Positions 55,520-64,000 of a DNA stretch of 64,000 nt are shown here, one piece after another. Numbering within the stretch: the stretch's first letter is position 1; every line of letters begins with the position of its first letter. Origin of the DNA: Pedobacter rhodius (GTDB lineage Bacteria > Bacteroidota > Bacteroidia > Sphingobacteriales > Sphingobacteriaceae); assembly GCF_027213645.1 (NCBI RefSeq), contig NZ_JAPWGL010000005.1:186001-250000 (forward strand). Direction: 5' to 3'. The notes beneath the pieces were generated by a model that made no database searches, was not told the DNA's origin, and worked only from the letters and a program-made list of their open reading frames with translations. A program made the translations under genes and the position numbers.

Positions 55520-56968
55520 ATGAAATATCTTTTTGCATCTGCACTACTCTGCACCTCTTTTTTTGTCAAAGCACAGGATAACTTCGGTGCTGTTTTTAAT
55601 CAAATAAACACCGACGTACAGCAAAATTCTAAAGCTTACCAAACGCTTAAATACGAAACAGAAACGATTGGTCATCGTTTAACCGGATCGCCCAATGGTG
55701 CAAAGGCGGAACAATATGCTTACGATTTATTAAAATCGTACGGTTGCGAGGTTAAATTTCAACCTTTTGAAGTAGAGAGTTGGGCCAGAAAGACCATCAA
55801 TGTAGAAATTGGTGCAGATAAAAGTAATTTGACTAAAATGAAGGCCGTTACTTTAGCCCATTCTCCTGTAAGTGCCGATATAACAGGTGACATTGTCGAT
55901 GCCGGTAACGGATTAGAAGTAGATTATCAGGCTAATCCTGCTAAGTTTAAAGGAAAAATTGCATTGATTTACCTTGGTGTTTTACCTGGTTCTCCCGCCG
56001 GAACAAAATCATTGCACCGCTCGGAGAAAACCGCAATTGCAACAAAATATGGTGCCACAGGTGTAATTATCATTAATACCGTAAAAAATGGTGTTTTATT
56101 AACGGGTACTGCTTCAGTTACAGGCAAACTGATTCCAGTTCCGGCGGTTTGTATTGGTTTGGAAGATGGAATGGCGCTAAAGGAAAAATTAAAAACCCAG
56201 CCACAGGTAGCGCATATCGCAATGACGAATTTTTCAGGTTTAATTAAAGCCAGGAACGTTATTGCTACTTTTAAAGGAACAGAAATGCCAAAAGATAAAG
56301 TTGTTGTTGGCGGACATTTAGATAGCTGGGATTTGGCGACAGGCGCTATTGATAATGGCATCGGTTCCTTTGCAGTTATGGATATGGCCAGAACCTTTAA
56401 AAAGTTAAACTTAAAAACAAAACGTACGGTTGAATTTGTCTTGTTTATGGGCGAGGAGCAAGGTTTGCTGGGCTCGAAAGCTTATGTAGAGCAAGCAAAG
56501 AATGCAGGAAATATCGGTCAGGTTAAATTTATGTTGAATTATGATATGACCAACGACCCGAAAGGATTTTCAACTTCGCGAGCTGAAATGAAAGAATTAT
56601 TTACCGCATGGGGTGCCGATATTGCAAAAATTGATACAGGTTTTAAGAACTTATTTAATGCTGGCGCAGGTTTACATAGCGACCATCAACCATTTATGCT
56701 AGAAGGTATTCCAACAGGCGGTGGTGCAGGCGGACAACTACCAAATAATTCTGGTCCTTACTATCATTCAGATGGCGATAGCTTTAAATTGGTTGATGAA
56801 CAAGGCCTGAAAAATACGGTTCGTTACAGCGCCATGTTAACTTATGCCTTAGCTAATACTCCAAAAATTCCTGTTGGAGTACAAAGTGAAGCGGAATTAA
56901 GCGCATTTCTGGAAGCTCAAAACCTTAAAGAACCACTAACAATTGCAGGTGAGTGGCGTTGGAAGTAA
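55520..56968 (+). CDS. M28-family zinc aminopeptidase with PA domain, exported
   Basis: The 482-residue enzyme starts at ATG 55520 (MKYLFASALLCTSFFVKA-Q, signal peptide); a longer frame from 55436 only adds repeat-derived codons. A PA insert (residues ~115-240) precedes the peptidase core. Zinc ligands are in GGHLDSWDLATGAIDNG (His, Asp), FMGEEQGLLGS (Glu-Glu), NYDMTNDP (Asp) and YYHSDGDSF (His), all present. It should remove N-terminal residues in the periplasm. Confidence 0.92.
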   Translation: MKYLFASALLCTSFFVKAQDNFGAVFNQINTDVQQNSKAYQTLKYETETIGHRLTGSPNGAKAEQYAYDLLKSYGCEVKFQPFEVESWARKTINVEIGADKSNLTKMKAVTLAHSPVSADITGDIVDAGNGLEVDYQANPAKFKGKIALIYLGVLPGSPAGTKSLHRSEKTAIATKYGATGVIIINTVKNGVLLTGTASVTGKLIPVPAVCIGLEDGMALKEKLKTQPQVAHIAMTNFSGLIKARNVIATFKGTEMPKDKVVVGGHLDSWDLATGAIDNGIGSFAVMDMARTFKKLNLKTKRTVEFVLFMGEEQGLLGSKAYVEQAKNAGNIGQVKFMLNYDMTNDPKGFSTSRAEMKELFTAWGADIAKIDTGFKNLFNAGAGLHSDHQPFMLEGIPTGGGAGGQLPNNSGPYYHSDGDSFKLVDEQGLKNTVRYSAMLTYALANTPKIPVGVQSEAELSAFLEAQNLKEPLTIAGEWRWK

Positions 56969-57040
56969 ATAATTATTCCGTCATTTCGACCGTAGTGGAG
57001 AAATCTTTGTAATGTAATTCGCCTGTACCGGTACACAATT
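56969..57040. other. Spacer with a half element GTCATTTCGACCGTAG
   Basis: The end of the M28 gene is followed by a GTCATTTCGACCGTAGTGGAG half of the palindromic family seen at 19047 and 50014. Nothing else is recognised before the hairpin array. Confidence 0.5.
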
Positions 57041-57290
57041 AGATTAACGATTTAATCGTAATTAATAGCGCAATCGCTAAAAGCGATTAATTATAAGCAT
57101 GTTCGTTACAAACGAGCTTGCGAAAATTGTACAAATCTGTTGTAATATTCGAAACGCTACGGCTTAAGAACCGCTTGCGCTCGTTTTTAACGAGTGCAGA
57201 ATAGATTAACGATTTCATCGTAATTAATAGCGCAATCGCTAAAAGCGATTAATTATTAACCGCTAGTTACAAACGAGCGTGCGCAAATTG
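57041..57290. repeat. Second hairpin array, related to the RAYT-associated units
   Basis: Two copies of an ~88-bp block (57041 and 57203, 162 apart) hold ACGATTTAATCGT, AATCGCTAAAAGCGATT and GTTCGTTACAAACGAGC, with GCTCGTTTTTAACGAG between them. The reverse complement of the third hairpin (GCTCGTTTGTAACGA) is identical to a core of the 25-kb units. No transposase gene is near. Confidence 0.8.
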
Positions 57291-57367
57291 ATAACAAAGA
57301 TTTAAAGGTTACATAGATTTTATAACATTGGAAACTCAATGATATCAGGATCTGTTTTCCCTAAACC

Positions 57368-57796
57368 CTAACCATTAATATAGCTTTCCAAATGAGAAAT
57401 AGTTTGTTTTTGGTCTGCGATGATAAATTTCACCACATCACCGATTGAAACCATTCCTTTAACTTCATCGTTATCTACAACAGGCAAATGACGAATGTGT
57501 TTTTCTGTCATTAACTCCATGCACTTATCTATGCTATCGTTTAAACGGATAGAAATTGGATGGGGTGTCATAGCCTCGCTAATTAAAGTGTCTTTAGATG
57601 ATTTGCCTTGAAGGATGATTTTTCTGGCGTAATCCCGTTCGGTGAAAATACCGGAAAGCTCGGCACCTTTCATAACAAGTACTGCGCTGATGTTTTTATC
57701 AGTCATCACTTTCAGCGCATCTAAAACAGAAGTATTTTCGCTTACAGAAATAATGCGGGCCTGCTTTGTATCCAGCAGCTGTTTTACAGTTTTCAT
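57368..57796 (-). CDS. CBS-domain pair protein
   Basis: About 142 residues forming two CBS motifs (residues 6-60, NTSVLDALKVMTDKNISAVLVM, and 75-130, DSIDKCMELMTEKHIRHLPVV) and little else. CBS pairs bind adenosine nucleotides and act as energy sensors. The segment GIFTERDYARKIIL is the usual linker. The start is MKTVKQLL at 57796; a start two codons upstream (57802) is equally possible. No partner enzyme is fused or adjacent. Confidence 0.85.
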   Translation of the reverse strand: MKTVKQLLDTKQARIISVSENTSVLDALKVMTDKNISAVLVMKGAELSGIFTERDYARKIILQGKSSKDTLISEAMTPHPISIRLNDSIDKCMELMTEKHIRHLPVVDNDEVKGMVSIGDVVKFIIADQKQTISHLESYING

Positions 57797-58268
57797 AATC
57801 ATTTATTTGGTTACCTCAATTTATGAATAATTACTTGTAAATCAATTTTTTAAATTGATAAATAACTGATTGAAATTTTTTACAAAAACCGGCTTAGGGC
57901 CAATAAAAATTCTTTATGATTATATAATTTATAAGGGTGTTAAAGAATGTTGCGTCCAATTGGCATAGGAATTATAAAGATTTCTGCTATGAGGATTGTC
58001 TTATCTACATCCCATAAACCAGGGTTTGTCAGTAGTGTAAATGTTCTTAATCCGGTCTGGTAATGATTTTGTAAATTTAAAGCACTTTCTCAGAATTTAG
58101 CTGTATAGCGTTTATAACAAGTATAGCCGAAAAAAAAGCAATTCCAAAAGGTTGTGTATAATGTACACTAAGGTGTCTCAGGTCACATTATTCCTTTTAG
58201 TTGTAAATCTGCATTGATTTATCAGGAACATTATTGTTTTTTAGCCGTTTAAGTTAAAAATACCAATA
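57797..58268. other. 470-bp intergenic region
   Basis: AT-rich, with no supported gene. A 38-codon frame (57947 on, MLRPIGIGIIKIS) shows no family resemblance. No hairpin with a T-run or known riboswitch was seen. Confidence 0.4.
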
Positions 58269-58511
58269 ATGAATATGTTTCTTAACGCCGACACAAGGAT
58301 TCTTGATATAGGCGGTACCATAATTATAATAACACTTTTTAAAGCTGAAATCGATAGATACAGGGTTTTTGTCGATGGAGTTATGAAAGGATATTTAATA
58401 GAGGAAGATGGCTTTCTGGTAGCAGCCGACAGGATGAATATTAGTCCGCTATTTTTATTAAGGATTAATGAGTTTGCGAAAGGATACAGTTACCTTCCTG
58501 CAGCTGTTTAA
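58269..58511 (+). CDS. Hypothetical protein, 80 residues
   Basis: A short frame MNMFLNADTRILDIGGTIIIITLFKAEIDRYRVFVDGV (only quoted in part: begins MNMFLNADTRILDIG) with no signal peptide. It mixes strands and charged residues (YLIEEDGFLVAADRM), so it could be a small beta-rich domain. I do not recognise it. It lies between two intergenic stretches and is followed by ahcY on the same strand 165 bases on. Codon use looks like its neighbours, but with no homologue to compare it remains uncertain. Confidence 0.45.
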   Translation: MNMFLNADTRILDIGGTIIIITLFKAEIDRYRVFVDGVMKGYLIEEDGFLVAADRMNISPLFLLRINEFAKGYSYLPAAV

Positions 58512-58675
58512 ATAGAGCTGTTACTTATCAAATGGATTAGTATCCTGGCTTTTGTTATTGAGTAAACTATTGCGTAATTTTGTACTTCTAAATCAAAGAT
58601 AGATTTGGGAACAATTGGAAATAACTTTTTTCAATTGTCATAATTCAGATTTAAAACAATTTAAACAATTTATAT

Positions 58676-59992
58676 ATGTCATCAGTAGAGACAACTTACA
58701 TCCCTTACAAAGTAAAGGATATTTCACTGGCAGAATGGGGCCGTAAAGAAATCGAATTAGCCGAAGCAGAAATGCCTGGTTTAATGAGTTTACGTAAAGA
58801 ATTCGGTCCAACGCAACCGTTAAAAGGTGCTCGTATTGCAGGCTGCCTGCACATGACCATCCAAACGGCTGTTTTAATCGAAACCTTAACTGCACTGGGT
58901 GCCGAGGTTACCTGGTCATCATGCAACATTTTCTCCACTCAGGATCATGCTGCTGCAGCAATTGCTGCTGCCGGTATTCAGGTTTATGCCTGGAAAGGTC
59001 TGAATGAAGAAGAATTCGACTGGTGTATTGAGCAAACTTTACACTTCGGTCCGGAGCAACAACCATTAAACATGATTCTGGATGATGGTGGCGATTTAAC
59101 CAATATGGTTTTTGATAAATATCCTGAGTTAATCGCGGGTATTAAAGGTTTATCAGAAGAAACCACTACCGGTGTTCACCGTTTGTACGAAAGAATGAAA
59201 AACGGAACCTTGCATACACCTGCAATTAACGTTAACGATTCGGTAACTAAATCTAAATTCGATAACAAATACGGCTGTAGAGAATCATTGGTAGACGCAA
59301 TTCGTCGTGCTACTGATGTAATGATGGCCGGTAAAGTAGCTGTTGTTTGCGGTTATGGCGATGTGGGTAAAGGTTCAGCAGAATCATTAAGCTCGCAAGG
59401 TGTACGTGTAATTGTTACTGAAATCGATCCGATTTGTGCTTTACAAGCGGCAATGGAAGGTTATGAAGTTAAACGTTTGGATACGGCTATTAAAGAAGCA
59501 GATATCGTGGTAACCACAACCGGTAACTGTGACATCGTTCGCGAAAAACACTTCCGTGCATTAAAAGATAAGGCTATCGTTTGTAACATCGGTCACTTCG
59601 ACAACGAAATCGACATGGCCTGGTTAAACGGTACTTATGGCGATACTAAGGTTGAAATTAAACCACAGGTTGATAAATACACCATTGATGGTAAAGACGT
59701 AATTGTTTTGGCTGAAGGTCGTTTAGTTAACTTAGGTTGCGCAACAGGTCATCCAAGTTTCGTAATGAGTAATTCATTTACCAACCAGACTTTGGCGCAA
59801 TTGGAACTTTGGACTAACACTGCTGCTTACGAAAATAAAGTTTATACTTTACCTAAGCATTTAGATGAAAAAGTTGCCCGTTTGCACTTAGAGAAAATCG
59901 GTGTAGAATTAGAAGTTTTAGACCAGCATCAGGCTGATTATATCGGCGTTCCGGTTGAAGGTCCGTTTAAATCAGACGAATACCGTTACTAA
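58676..59992 (+). CDS. ahcY: Adenosylhomocysteinase
   Basis: The 438-residue enzyme hydrolyses S-adenosylhomocysteine to adenosine and homocysteine with bound [35 protein letters not shown], the substrate-site Cys region [15 protein letters not shown], the NAD fold [14 protein letters not shown] and the tail FKSDEYRY are present. A long A/T-rich leader separates it from the preceding small gene, and a terminator follows. Confidence 0.98.
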   Translation: MSSVETTYIPYKVKDISLAEWGRKEIELAEAEMPGLMSLRKEFGPTQPLKGARIAGCLHMTIQTAVLIETLTALGAEVTWSSCNIFSTQDHAAAAIAAAGIQVYAWKGLNEEEFDWCIEQTLHFGPEQQPLNMILDDGGDLTNMVFDKYPELIAGIKGLSEETTTGVHRLYERMKNGTLHTPAINVNDSVTKSKFDNKYGCRESLVDAIRRATDVMMAGKVAVVCGYGDVGKGSAESLSSQGVRVIVTEIDPICALQAAMEGYEVKRLDTAIKEADIVVTTTGNCDIVREKHFRALKDKAIVCNIGHFDNEIDMAWLNGTYGDTKVEIKPQVDKYTIDGKDVIVLAEGRLVNLGCATGHPSFVMSNSFTNQTLAQLELWTNTAAYENKVYTLPKHLDEKVARLHLEKIGVELEVLDQHQADYIGVPVEGPFKSDEYRY

Positions 59993-60024
59993 CCCCAAAC
60001 CCCTAAAGGGTCTTATAGTTTTTA

Positions 60025-60056
60025 AAAGGGATGTGCAAATTGCATATCCCTTTTTT
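60025..60056 (+). terminator. Terminator after ahcY
   Basis: AAAGGGATGTGCAA pairs with TTGCATATCCCTTT (one G-T pair), then a T-run. Confidence 0.8.
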
Positions 60057-60199
60057 GTTGAATCATAATTAAACGTCATAGATTTCAAAAAAAACTATGG
60101 GGTTTGAACAACAGCATAATAAGTTATTTCCGCCGCTTTATTTGATAAATACTGCAATTATTTGCTGCCTAAAACTTAAATTTGGAAAAAATCAAGACA

Positions 60200-60538
60200 A
60201 TGAAAAACTTAATATTTGCTTTGTTATTAAGTGTATTTGCAATCAATGCAAATGCTCAATCTGCTCCGAAAACAGCGGAAACTTCAAAAGTAATTACCAA
60301 ACAATTGGTTGATATTGCCTGCGGCGAATGCCAATTCAAAATGAAAGGTAAAGACTGCGAACTTGCCGTAAAAATTGAGGGTAAACCTTATTTCGTTGAT
60401 GGTAAAAGTATTGATGATTTTGGAGATGCCCATGGCGAACATGGTTTTTGCAATGCTGTAAGCAAAGCCGAAGTAACCGGCGAAATTGTGAATAACCGCT
60501 TCAAGGCAAAAGAAATAAAGTTATTACCGAAGAAATAA
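60200..60538 (+). CDS. DUF6370-family exported Cys-rich protein
   Basis: The 112-residue protein begins at ATG 60200 (MKNLIFALLLSVFAINANA-Q, signal peptide). Four Cys lie in the mature part: IACGECQFKMKGKDCELAV and HGFCNAVSKA, with DAHGEHGF close by, a pattern that could bind metal or form disulfides. I recognise it as DUF6370. Role unknown. TAAATTTG at 60177-60184 fits a -7 element. It is unlinked to its neighbours. Confidence 0.8.
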   Translation: MKNLIFALLLSVFAINANAQSAPKTAETSKVITKQLVDIACGECQFKMKGKDCELAVKIEGKPYFVDGKSIDDFGDAHGEHGFCNAVSKAEVTGEIVNNRFKAKEIKLLPKK

Positions 60539-60653
60539 TAAACGCAAAGTATGCTAAGTTTTCGCAAAGAGCTGCAAAGCTTGATTTAAAATACTTAAGC
60601 TTAAACTTCGTGCTCTTTGCACCCGTCGTTCTTTGCGTCCTTTGCGGTTAACA
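60539..60653. repeat. Interspersed inverted repeat ending in CTTTGCGGTTAA (copy 2)
   Basis: It begins AAACGCAAAGTATGCTAAG and ends with GTCCTTTGCGGTTAACAG, with CTTTGC and GCAAAG words on both arms. It has the same design as 17499-17592, but the inner part differs. Confidence 0.75.
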
Positions 60654-60661
60654 GAAAAAAA

Positions 60662-61642
60662 CTACTCAAATTCTTTTTCCAATCCCTGTCGTAAATCAAA
60701 AAGCAACCACTGTTTATTCTTAACATCGATTTGTTTGGCTTTCAATAAGCGGATAAAATCCTGAACGCCGATTTCTTCATTCCCATTACCATGAATGAGT
60801 ACGATACTGCCAACATTTGGCTGCTGGCCTTTCGCCAACCAGGCATCGCTGCCAATTGGAATCAAACCATATTCTTCAATTTTTTGAACTATCTTTTTAT
60901 CAGAAACCAATCCCGGAAAACGGAAAAATACCGAAGGTGTTAAACCATTTTTTAGCATCAATTTTTCATTCTCCAAAACTTCAACGTCTAAATTTGTACC
61001 GGGTATAAGTAAAAAGTTCTTTGTCAAAGGCAAACCATTCACTTCATGGTTGTACGTATGGTTCACCCATGTTATATCCAGCTCCTTTTTCTCTACCAGA
61101 CTTTTCAGCCAGTTCAGGTCGTCTTCATGCTTTAGCATCCATTTGCCGGAAACAGAAATGGCAAGTGGAGCAGGTTGCTCAATCTTTTTAAATTCATCAA
61201 AAACCGATTGAAAAATAATCCTGTCTAAAGATTTGTGAGACGGGCAAAGAACGATGGTAAGTGTTATCCCTTTTTCATTCGGAATGGAATGATCTATACC
61301 TGCGTTCTGTAACTGAATATCTTTCGCTGCTGCTGCTTCTAACGATTTTACATAAGCTGTGTTTTTAAAAATGGCAAGCATATTCGAATACGCTAAACTG
61401 CTTAAAGTATACTTGCTTGATAAGTCTGTTTTTGTGTATAAAGTTTCCGGATTAACGAGCAGTAAATATTTTTGATTGTTATTTACAAAACTTCTTATTA
61501 CGATTAATTTTTCATTAGCGCTGATCGCTAAACTAAAACTCACCTTGTATCTTTTTATGTCGTCAAAATGCTGTGCTGAAAGTCTTGAGTTAATAAGAAA
61601 TATTGCTAGAAACGAGAGACTTAATATTTTAGATAAATTCAT
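60662..61642 (-). CDS. Polysaccharide deacetylase-like protein with a degenerate motif 1
   Basis: The 326-residue protein has a signal peptide (LSKILSLSFLAIFLINSRLSA-Q) and a C-terminal NodB-like domain. The metal pair appears as WVNHTYNHE (HxxxH), motif 3 as FFRFPG, and a late His as IVLIHGNGN. The usual first motif (TFDDG) is replaced by a segment TLTIVLCPSHKSLDR, so the catalytic Asp pair is not seen. It may bind or modify polysaccharide by another route or be inactive. It ends against the repeat element and has no operon partner. Confidence 0.7.
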   Translation of the reverse strand: MNLSKILSLSFLAIFLINSRLSAQHFDDIKRYKVSFSLAISANEKLIVIRSFVNNNQKYLLLVNPETLYTKTDLSSKYTLSSLAYSNMLAIFKNTAYVKSLEAAAAKDIQLQNAGIDHSIPNEKGITLTIVLCPSHKSLDRIIFQSVFDEFKKIEQPAPLAISVSGKWMLKHEDDLNWLKSLVEKKELDITWVNHTYNHEVNGLPLTKNFLLIPGTNLDVEVLENEKLMLKNGLTPSVFFRFPGLVSDKKIVQKIEEYGLIPIGSDAWLAKGQQPNVGSIVLIHGNGNEEIGVQDFIRLLKAKQIDVKNKQWLLFDLRQGLEKEFE

Positions 61643-61699
61643 GTTCCTTATTTAAAATCTTCTAATTTAGTTCAAATCCGCTATCTTTACAATAACGCA

Positions 61700-61822
61700 A
61701 TGAACAAAGAAAAAGTAAAATTATGGTTTAAGCGGGTTGGCTTAGTCGGGTTTTTATTCTTCCTTATTAAAGGATTAATATGGCTGGTCGTGTTCTATTT
61801 TATCGGGAAAAACGTTACGTAG
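61700..61822 (+). CDS. Small membrane protein, 40 residues
   Basis: A short frame MNKEKVKLWFKRVGLVGFL then a hydrophobic helix (FFLIKGLIWLVVFYF) and IGKNVT. The basic N-terminus and single helix predict a membrane protein with a positive cytoplasmic side. TATCTTTA 11 bases before the start resembles a -7 element, which supports that it is expressed. It resembles small uncharacterised Sphingobacteriaceae proteins I know in outline. It converges with GtrA. Confidence 0.55.
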   Translation: MNKEKVKLWFKRVGLVGFLFFLIKGLIWLVVFYFIGKNVT

Positions 61823-61859
61823 AATTTGTTTCTAACGGTTAAGTTATGCTTTTAAGTCT

Positions 61860-62240
61860 TTAATTAAAAGTAAACAACATATTAGCCAGGAAATTCCAGA
61901 TAAATACCAAAATAATTGCAAAAAATTTAGCGACATAAAAGTTTACGCCATTTTTCCGATGATGAAAAAAGTAAATAATTGCCGTATTTAAGGCCAAACC
62001 AAACAGGCTCACGGCCAGGAACTTTATAAATTCCGCACCCCAATGTTCATTTTTGCTTTGAAAAGTCCAGACACGGTTAATCAAATAATTATTCGTTACA
62101 GCGAGTGAAAAACCAATTGCATTCGAAACATATTTATTAATTTTTATTTTTTCTTTACATAACCATGTCGCACCAAAGTCTATTGCCATTCCCAGCAGAC
62201 CTGTCAAACCAAATTTTATAATACGAAAAAATAAATCCAT
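61860..62240 (-). CDS. GtrA-family membrane protein
   Basis: A 126-residue protein with four hydrophobic helices (FGLTGLLGMAIDFGATWL, AIGFSLAVTNNYLINRVWTF, FLAVSLFGLALNTAIIYF, FFAIILVFIWNFLANMLFTF). The NNYLINRVWTF and IWNFLANMLFTF blocks are GtrA signatures. Members flip or help handle polyprenyl-phosphate-linked sugars. It is one base apart from the GT39 gene, which supports joint work in glycan transfer. Confidence 0.9.
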   Translation of the reverse strand: MDLFFRIIKFGLTGLLGMAIDFGATWLCKEKIKINKYVSNAIGFSLAVTNNYLINRVWTFQSKNEHWGAEFIKFLAVSLFGLALNTAIIYFFHHRKNGVNFYVAKFFAIILVFIWNFLANMLFTFN

Positions 62241-62241
62241 G

Positions 62242-63882
62242 TTAATGTACTTTTACGAGATAAAAATGTTCTAAAACCTGCTTGCGGGTTTTTGCATTTA
62301 AAAATTTACCTGTTAGTTTGGTAATGTGAAAATATTCAAAAGTTTCTAGTATTTCTGCATGGTATTCGCGCTTCAATTTAGGTAATTCTGCTTCAGATAC
62401 GTAAATAACTAAGTTATTCAAATCTTTTACCTTATCCAAATCTGCATAATTATGCAGGTATTTTACCTCACCCGGGGCATAAAAATCAAAAGAAAAGGCA
62501 TCAATATAATTTAAAACGGCCGGCCTGGCTGTTGGGTAATGTTGCTTTAGCCAGTTTCCTGCCTGCATCCCTGATTGATATTTTAAAATGGCAGGGTAAA
62601 AGAATACAAAAAGAAATAGCGCGAGCGTTATGGAAACAGCTGCACTTCGACCAATTAATGTTTTAATTTCTTTTCCTTTAATATACGTAAACGTGAAAAT
62701 TGCGCCGGCAAGGATTAAAAATAAAACGGCATAGGCCCTTTCGAAACCGAAAAAGAACCAGATAACGGTGAGCAAAATTAAAACTAAAGCCAACACTATA
62801 TTTTGTATCGTTAGAAAAGTACGAAGCATTTTCCCTTCCAGTTTCTGAATAAATAAGGCCGTAATAATTGAGAACTGAGGGAAAATAATTAAAATATAAT
62901 GGGGCAACTGAAATTTTGAAAGTGAAAAGATTAAGAATGTGACGGCAGCACTTGCCCAAATAATAATGCTTTCCGGTGCTAAATTTTCTCTGTTCTTCTT
63001 TTTGAAAAGATTTACAACCGCTGCATAGAACAATATCGACCAGGGGAGGAAAGCCCAGAGTGTCGTATGAAGAAAGAACGAAATATCACCCTTACCCTTA
63101 ATAGGGCCATTGTTAAAAAACCGTCCGAATTGGCTGTCCCAAAAGAAGAACTTTAACCCTGAAACACCCGTTCTGTCGAAAACAACTTTTTCAGGATGCA
63201 AATCGAATTGTGTGTAGAGTGCATATAATTCGGGCGTGATGAAAACAAAAATTAACGCAATGGCCACATACCATTTCGGATTTAATAATTGTTTGTATTG
63301 CTTTGTAAATAACCAGTAAATAATGAAACCTGCAAAAACCGGAATTAAGACAAAAATTCCTTTAATAAGAATGGCGCATGCCGCAAAAAAAGCGCCTGCA
63401 ACTATATGCCAGAATGAACTGTTATGAGCCTTATAAAAATGATAAATTGATGCAAAGGTAAAAGTTGTGAGGTAAATTTCAGCTCTTACATCGAATGTTG
63501 ATGTAATGATGTGTAAAGCACTTAAGAAAATTAAAGCACTGATTAAACCTGTTTTTTCATCGTAGATATCCTTTGCCAGTTTGTAAAAGTACCAGACGCC
63601 CAGTAAACCAAAAAGAAAGGACGGTAATTTATAGGCAAAGGATGAAATGCCAAATACTTTGAAAAATGCGGCTGATATCCAAAAGGTAAGGTGGGGTTTA
63701 TCCAACCAGTCTGCTCCACGGCCATAAAGATTAAACCAGTCTTTAAATAAAATTATATTTTTCGACATCGAAGCGTATAGTGCGCCATCGGGTTCCATTA
63801 CGCCGCCAAAAAGTGCAGGAATACTCGCAAATGCGAGTAAAACGATTAGGAATTTATATAGTGTTGTATCCTTTAAATTCAT
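62242..63882 (-). CDS. GT39/ArnT-like membrane glycosyltransferase
   Basis: The start is ATG 63882 (MNLKDTTLYKFLIVLLAF); a 12-codon upstream extension is unlikely. The 546 residues have 11-13 membrane helices and a soluble tail. The first periplasmic loop has the Asp/Glu pair (MEPDGALYASMSKNII) used by ArnT/PMT enzymes, and DWLDKPHLTFWISA follows. It should transfer a sugar from a polyprenyl-phosphate donor to a lipid or protein outside the membrane. Paired with GtrA. Confidence 0.88.
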   Translation of the reverse strand: MNLKDTTLYKFLIVLLAFASIPALFGGVMEPDGALYASMSKNIILFKDWFNLYGRGADWLDKPHLTFWISAAFFKVFGISSFAYKLPSFLFGLLGVWYFYKLAKDIYDEKTGLISALIFLSALHIITSTFDVRAEIYLTTFTFASIYHFYKAHNSSFWHIVAGAFFAACAILIKGIFVLIPVFAGFIIYWLFTKQYKQLLNPKWYVAIALIFVFITPELYALYTQFDLHPEKVVFDRTGVSGLKFFFWDSQFGRFFNNGPIKGKGDISFFLHTTLWAFLPWSILFYAAVVNLFKKKNRENLAPESIIIWASAAVTFLIFSLSKFQLPHYILIIFPQFSIITALFIQKLEGKMLRTFLTIQNIVLALVLILLTVIWFFFGFERAYAVLFLILAGAIFTFTYIKGKEIKTLIGRSAAVSITLALFLFVFFYPAILKYQSGMQAGNWLKQHYPTARPAVLNYIDAFSFDFYAPGEVKYLHNYADLDKVKDLNNLVIYVSEAELPKLKREYHAEILETFEYFHITKLTGKFLNAKTRKQVLEHFYLVKVH

Positions 63883-63967
63883 TTTGCTTTGAACAAATAT
63901 GGGCAAAAAAAAGCTCAAATTTATTAATGGTTTCCGATTAACAAAGGCAAAGCCTTATCTTTACAGC

Positions 63968-64000
63968 ATGACAAAGTTATCGGTTAACATCAACAAAATT
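63968..64000 (+). CDS. pdxJ: Pyridoxine 5'-phosphate synthase, first 11 codons
   Basis: The window ends after MTKLSVNINKI, which is the highly conserved N-terminus of PdxJ, the vitamin B6 enzyme that condenses 1-deoxyxylulose-5-phosphate with amino-acetone phosphate. TATCTTTA at 63955-63962 may be its -7 element. The rest lies outside. Only 11 residues are seen, so the call rests on the match of this start. Confidence 0.7.
   Translation, partial: MTKLSVNINKI

Noticed and set aside
57947-58063. 38-codon frame in the spacer before the 80-residue protein
   Set aside because: No family and no signal; probably chance.

Overview
The window is a low-GC chromosomal segment of a Bacteroidota bacterium, most likely a member of the Sphingobacteriaceae close to Pedobacter. 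The grounds are a SusC/SusD system, lipoproteins with Cys-Lys-Lys-Asp/Glu type export signals, paired DUF2723 membrane proteins, a YpdA-type reductase, TAnnTTTG-type promoters and few Shine-Dalgarno sequences. The genus call is inferred from protein flavour, not from a search. About 54 protein genes, one tRNA gene (Gln, TTG) and an unusually rich set of intergenic repeat families are visible. No phage, IS element of the ordinary kind, CRISPR array or rRNA operon is seen.

Layout. 1-2.7 kb: the 3' end of a DUF808/YedI membrane protein, dinB and a single-domain response regulator. 2.7-21.1 kb: a complete maltodextrin/starch utilisation locus: LacI-type regulator, two perfect palindromic operators, SusC, SusD, SusE-like lipoprotein, periplasmic GH13, beta-phosphoglucomutase, GH65 maltose phosphorylase, a second GH13, an MFS sugar transporter and a CBM48-GH13 lipoprotein. 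21-25 kb: S10 peptidase, small membrane protein, SPFH protein, accA. 25.1-26.3 kb: an array of 125-bp hairpin units interrupted by a REP-associated tyrosine transposase (RAYT). 26.4-32.7 kb: two tandem DUF2723 glycosyltransferase-like paralogues. 32.9-46 kb: housekeeping genes (tRNA-Gln, prs, rplY, pth, recF with a DciA-like partner, ndk, FKBP isomerases, TonB siderophore receptor, nrnA-like, tatD). 46-55 kb: asparaginase, a CstB-like persulfide dioxygenase/rhodanese followed by YpdA, two alpha/beta hydrolases around a lipoprotein that resembles the ZipA C-terminal domain, a polyprenyl synthase and TerC. 55-64 kb: M28 peptidase, CBS protein, ahcY, DUF6370 protein, a degenerate polysaccharide deacetylase, GtrA and a GT39 glycosyltransferase, and the first codons of pdxJ.

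How the central locus works (inference from families): the CBM48-GH13 lipoprotein cuts starch at the surface, SusC/D/E bind and import maltodextrin, the periplasmic GH13 enzymes shorten it, the MFS carrier takes maltose across the inner membrane, GH65 phosphorylase splits it to glucose and beta-glucose-1-phosphate, and PgmB turns the latter into glucose-6-phosphate. The LacI-type protein next door probably controls it through the two operators in front of susC.

The most unusual content is non-coding or family-level: the RAYT with its own periodic hairpin array and a diverged array 31 kb away; the degenerate duplication of the lacI promoter together with its first codons; tandem copies of the 3' end of the persulfide dioxygenase gene; a 14-bp word repeated on both sides of pgmB; and a ZipA-like domain on an exported lipoprotein.
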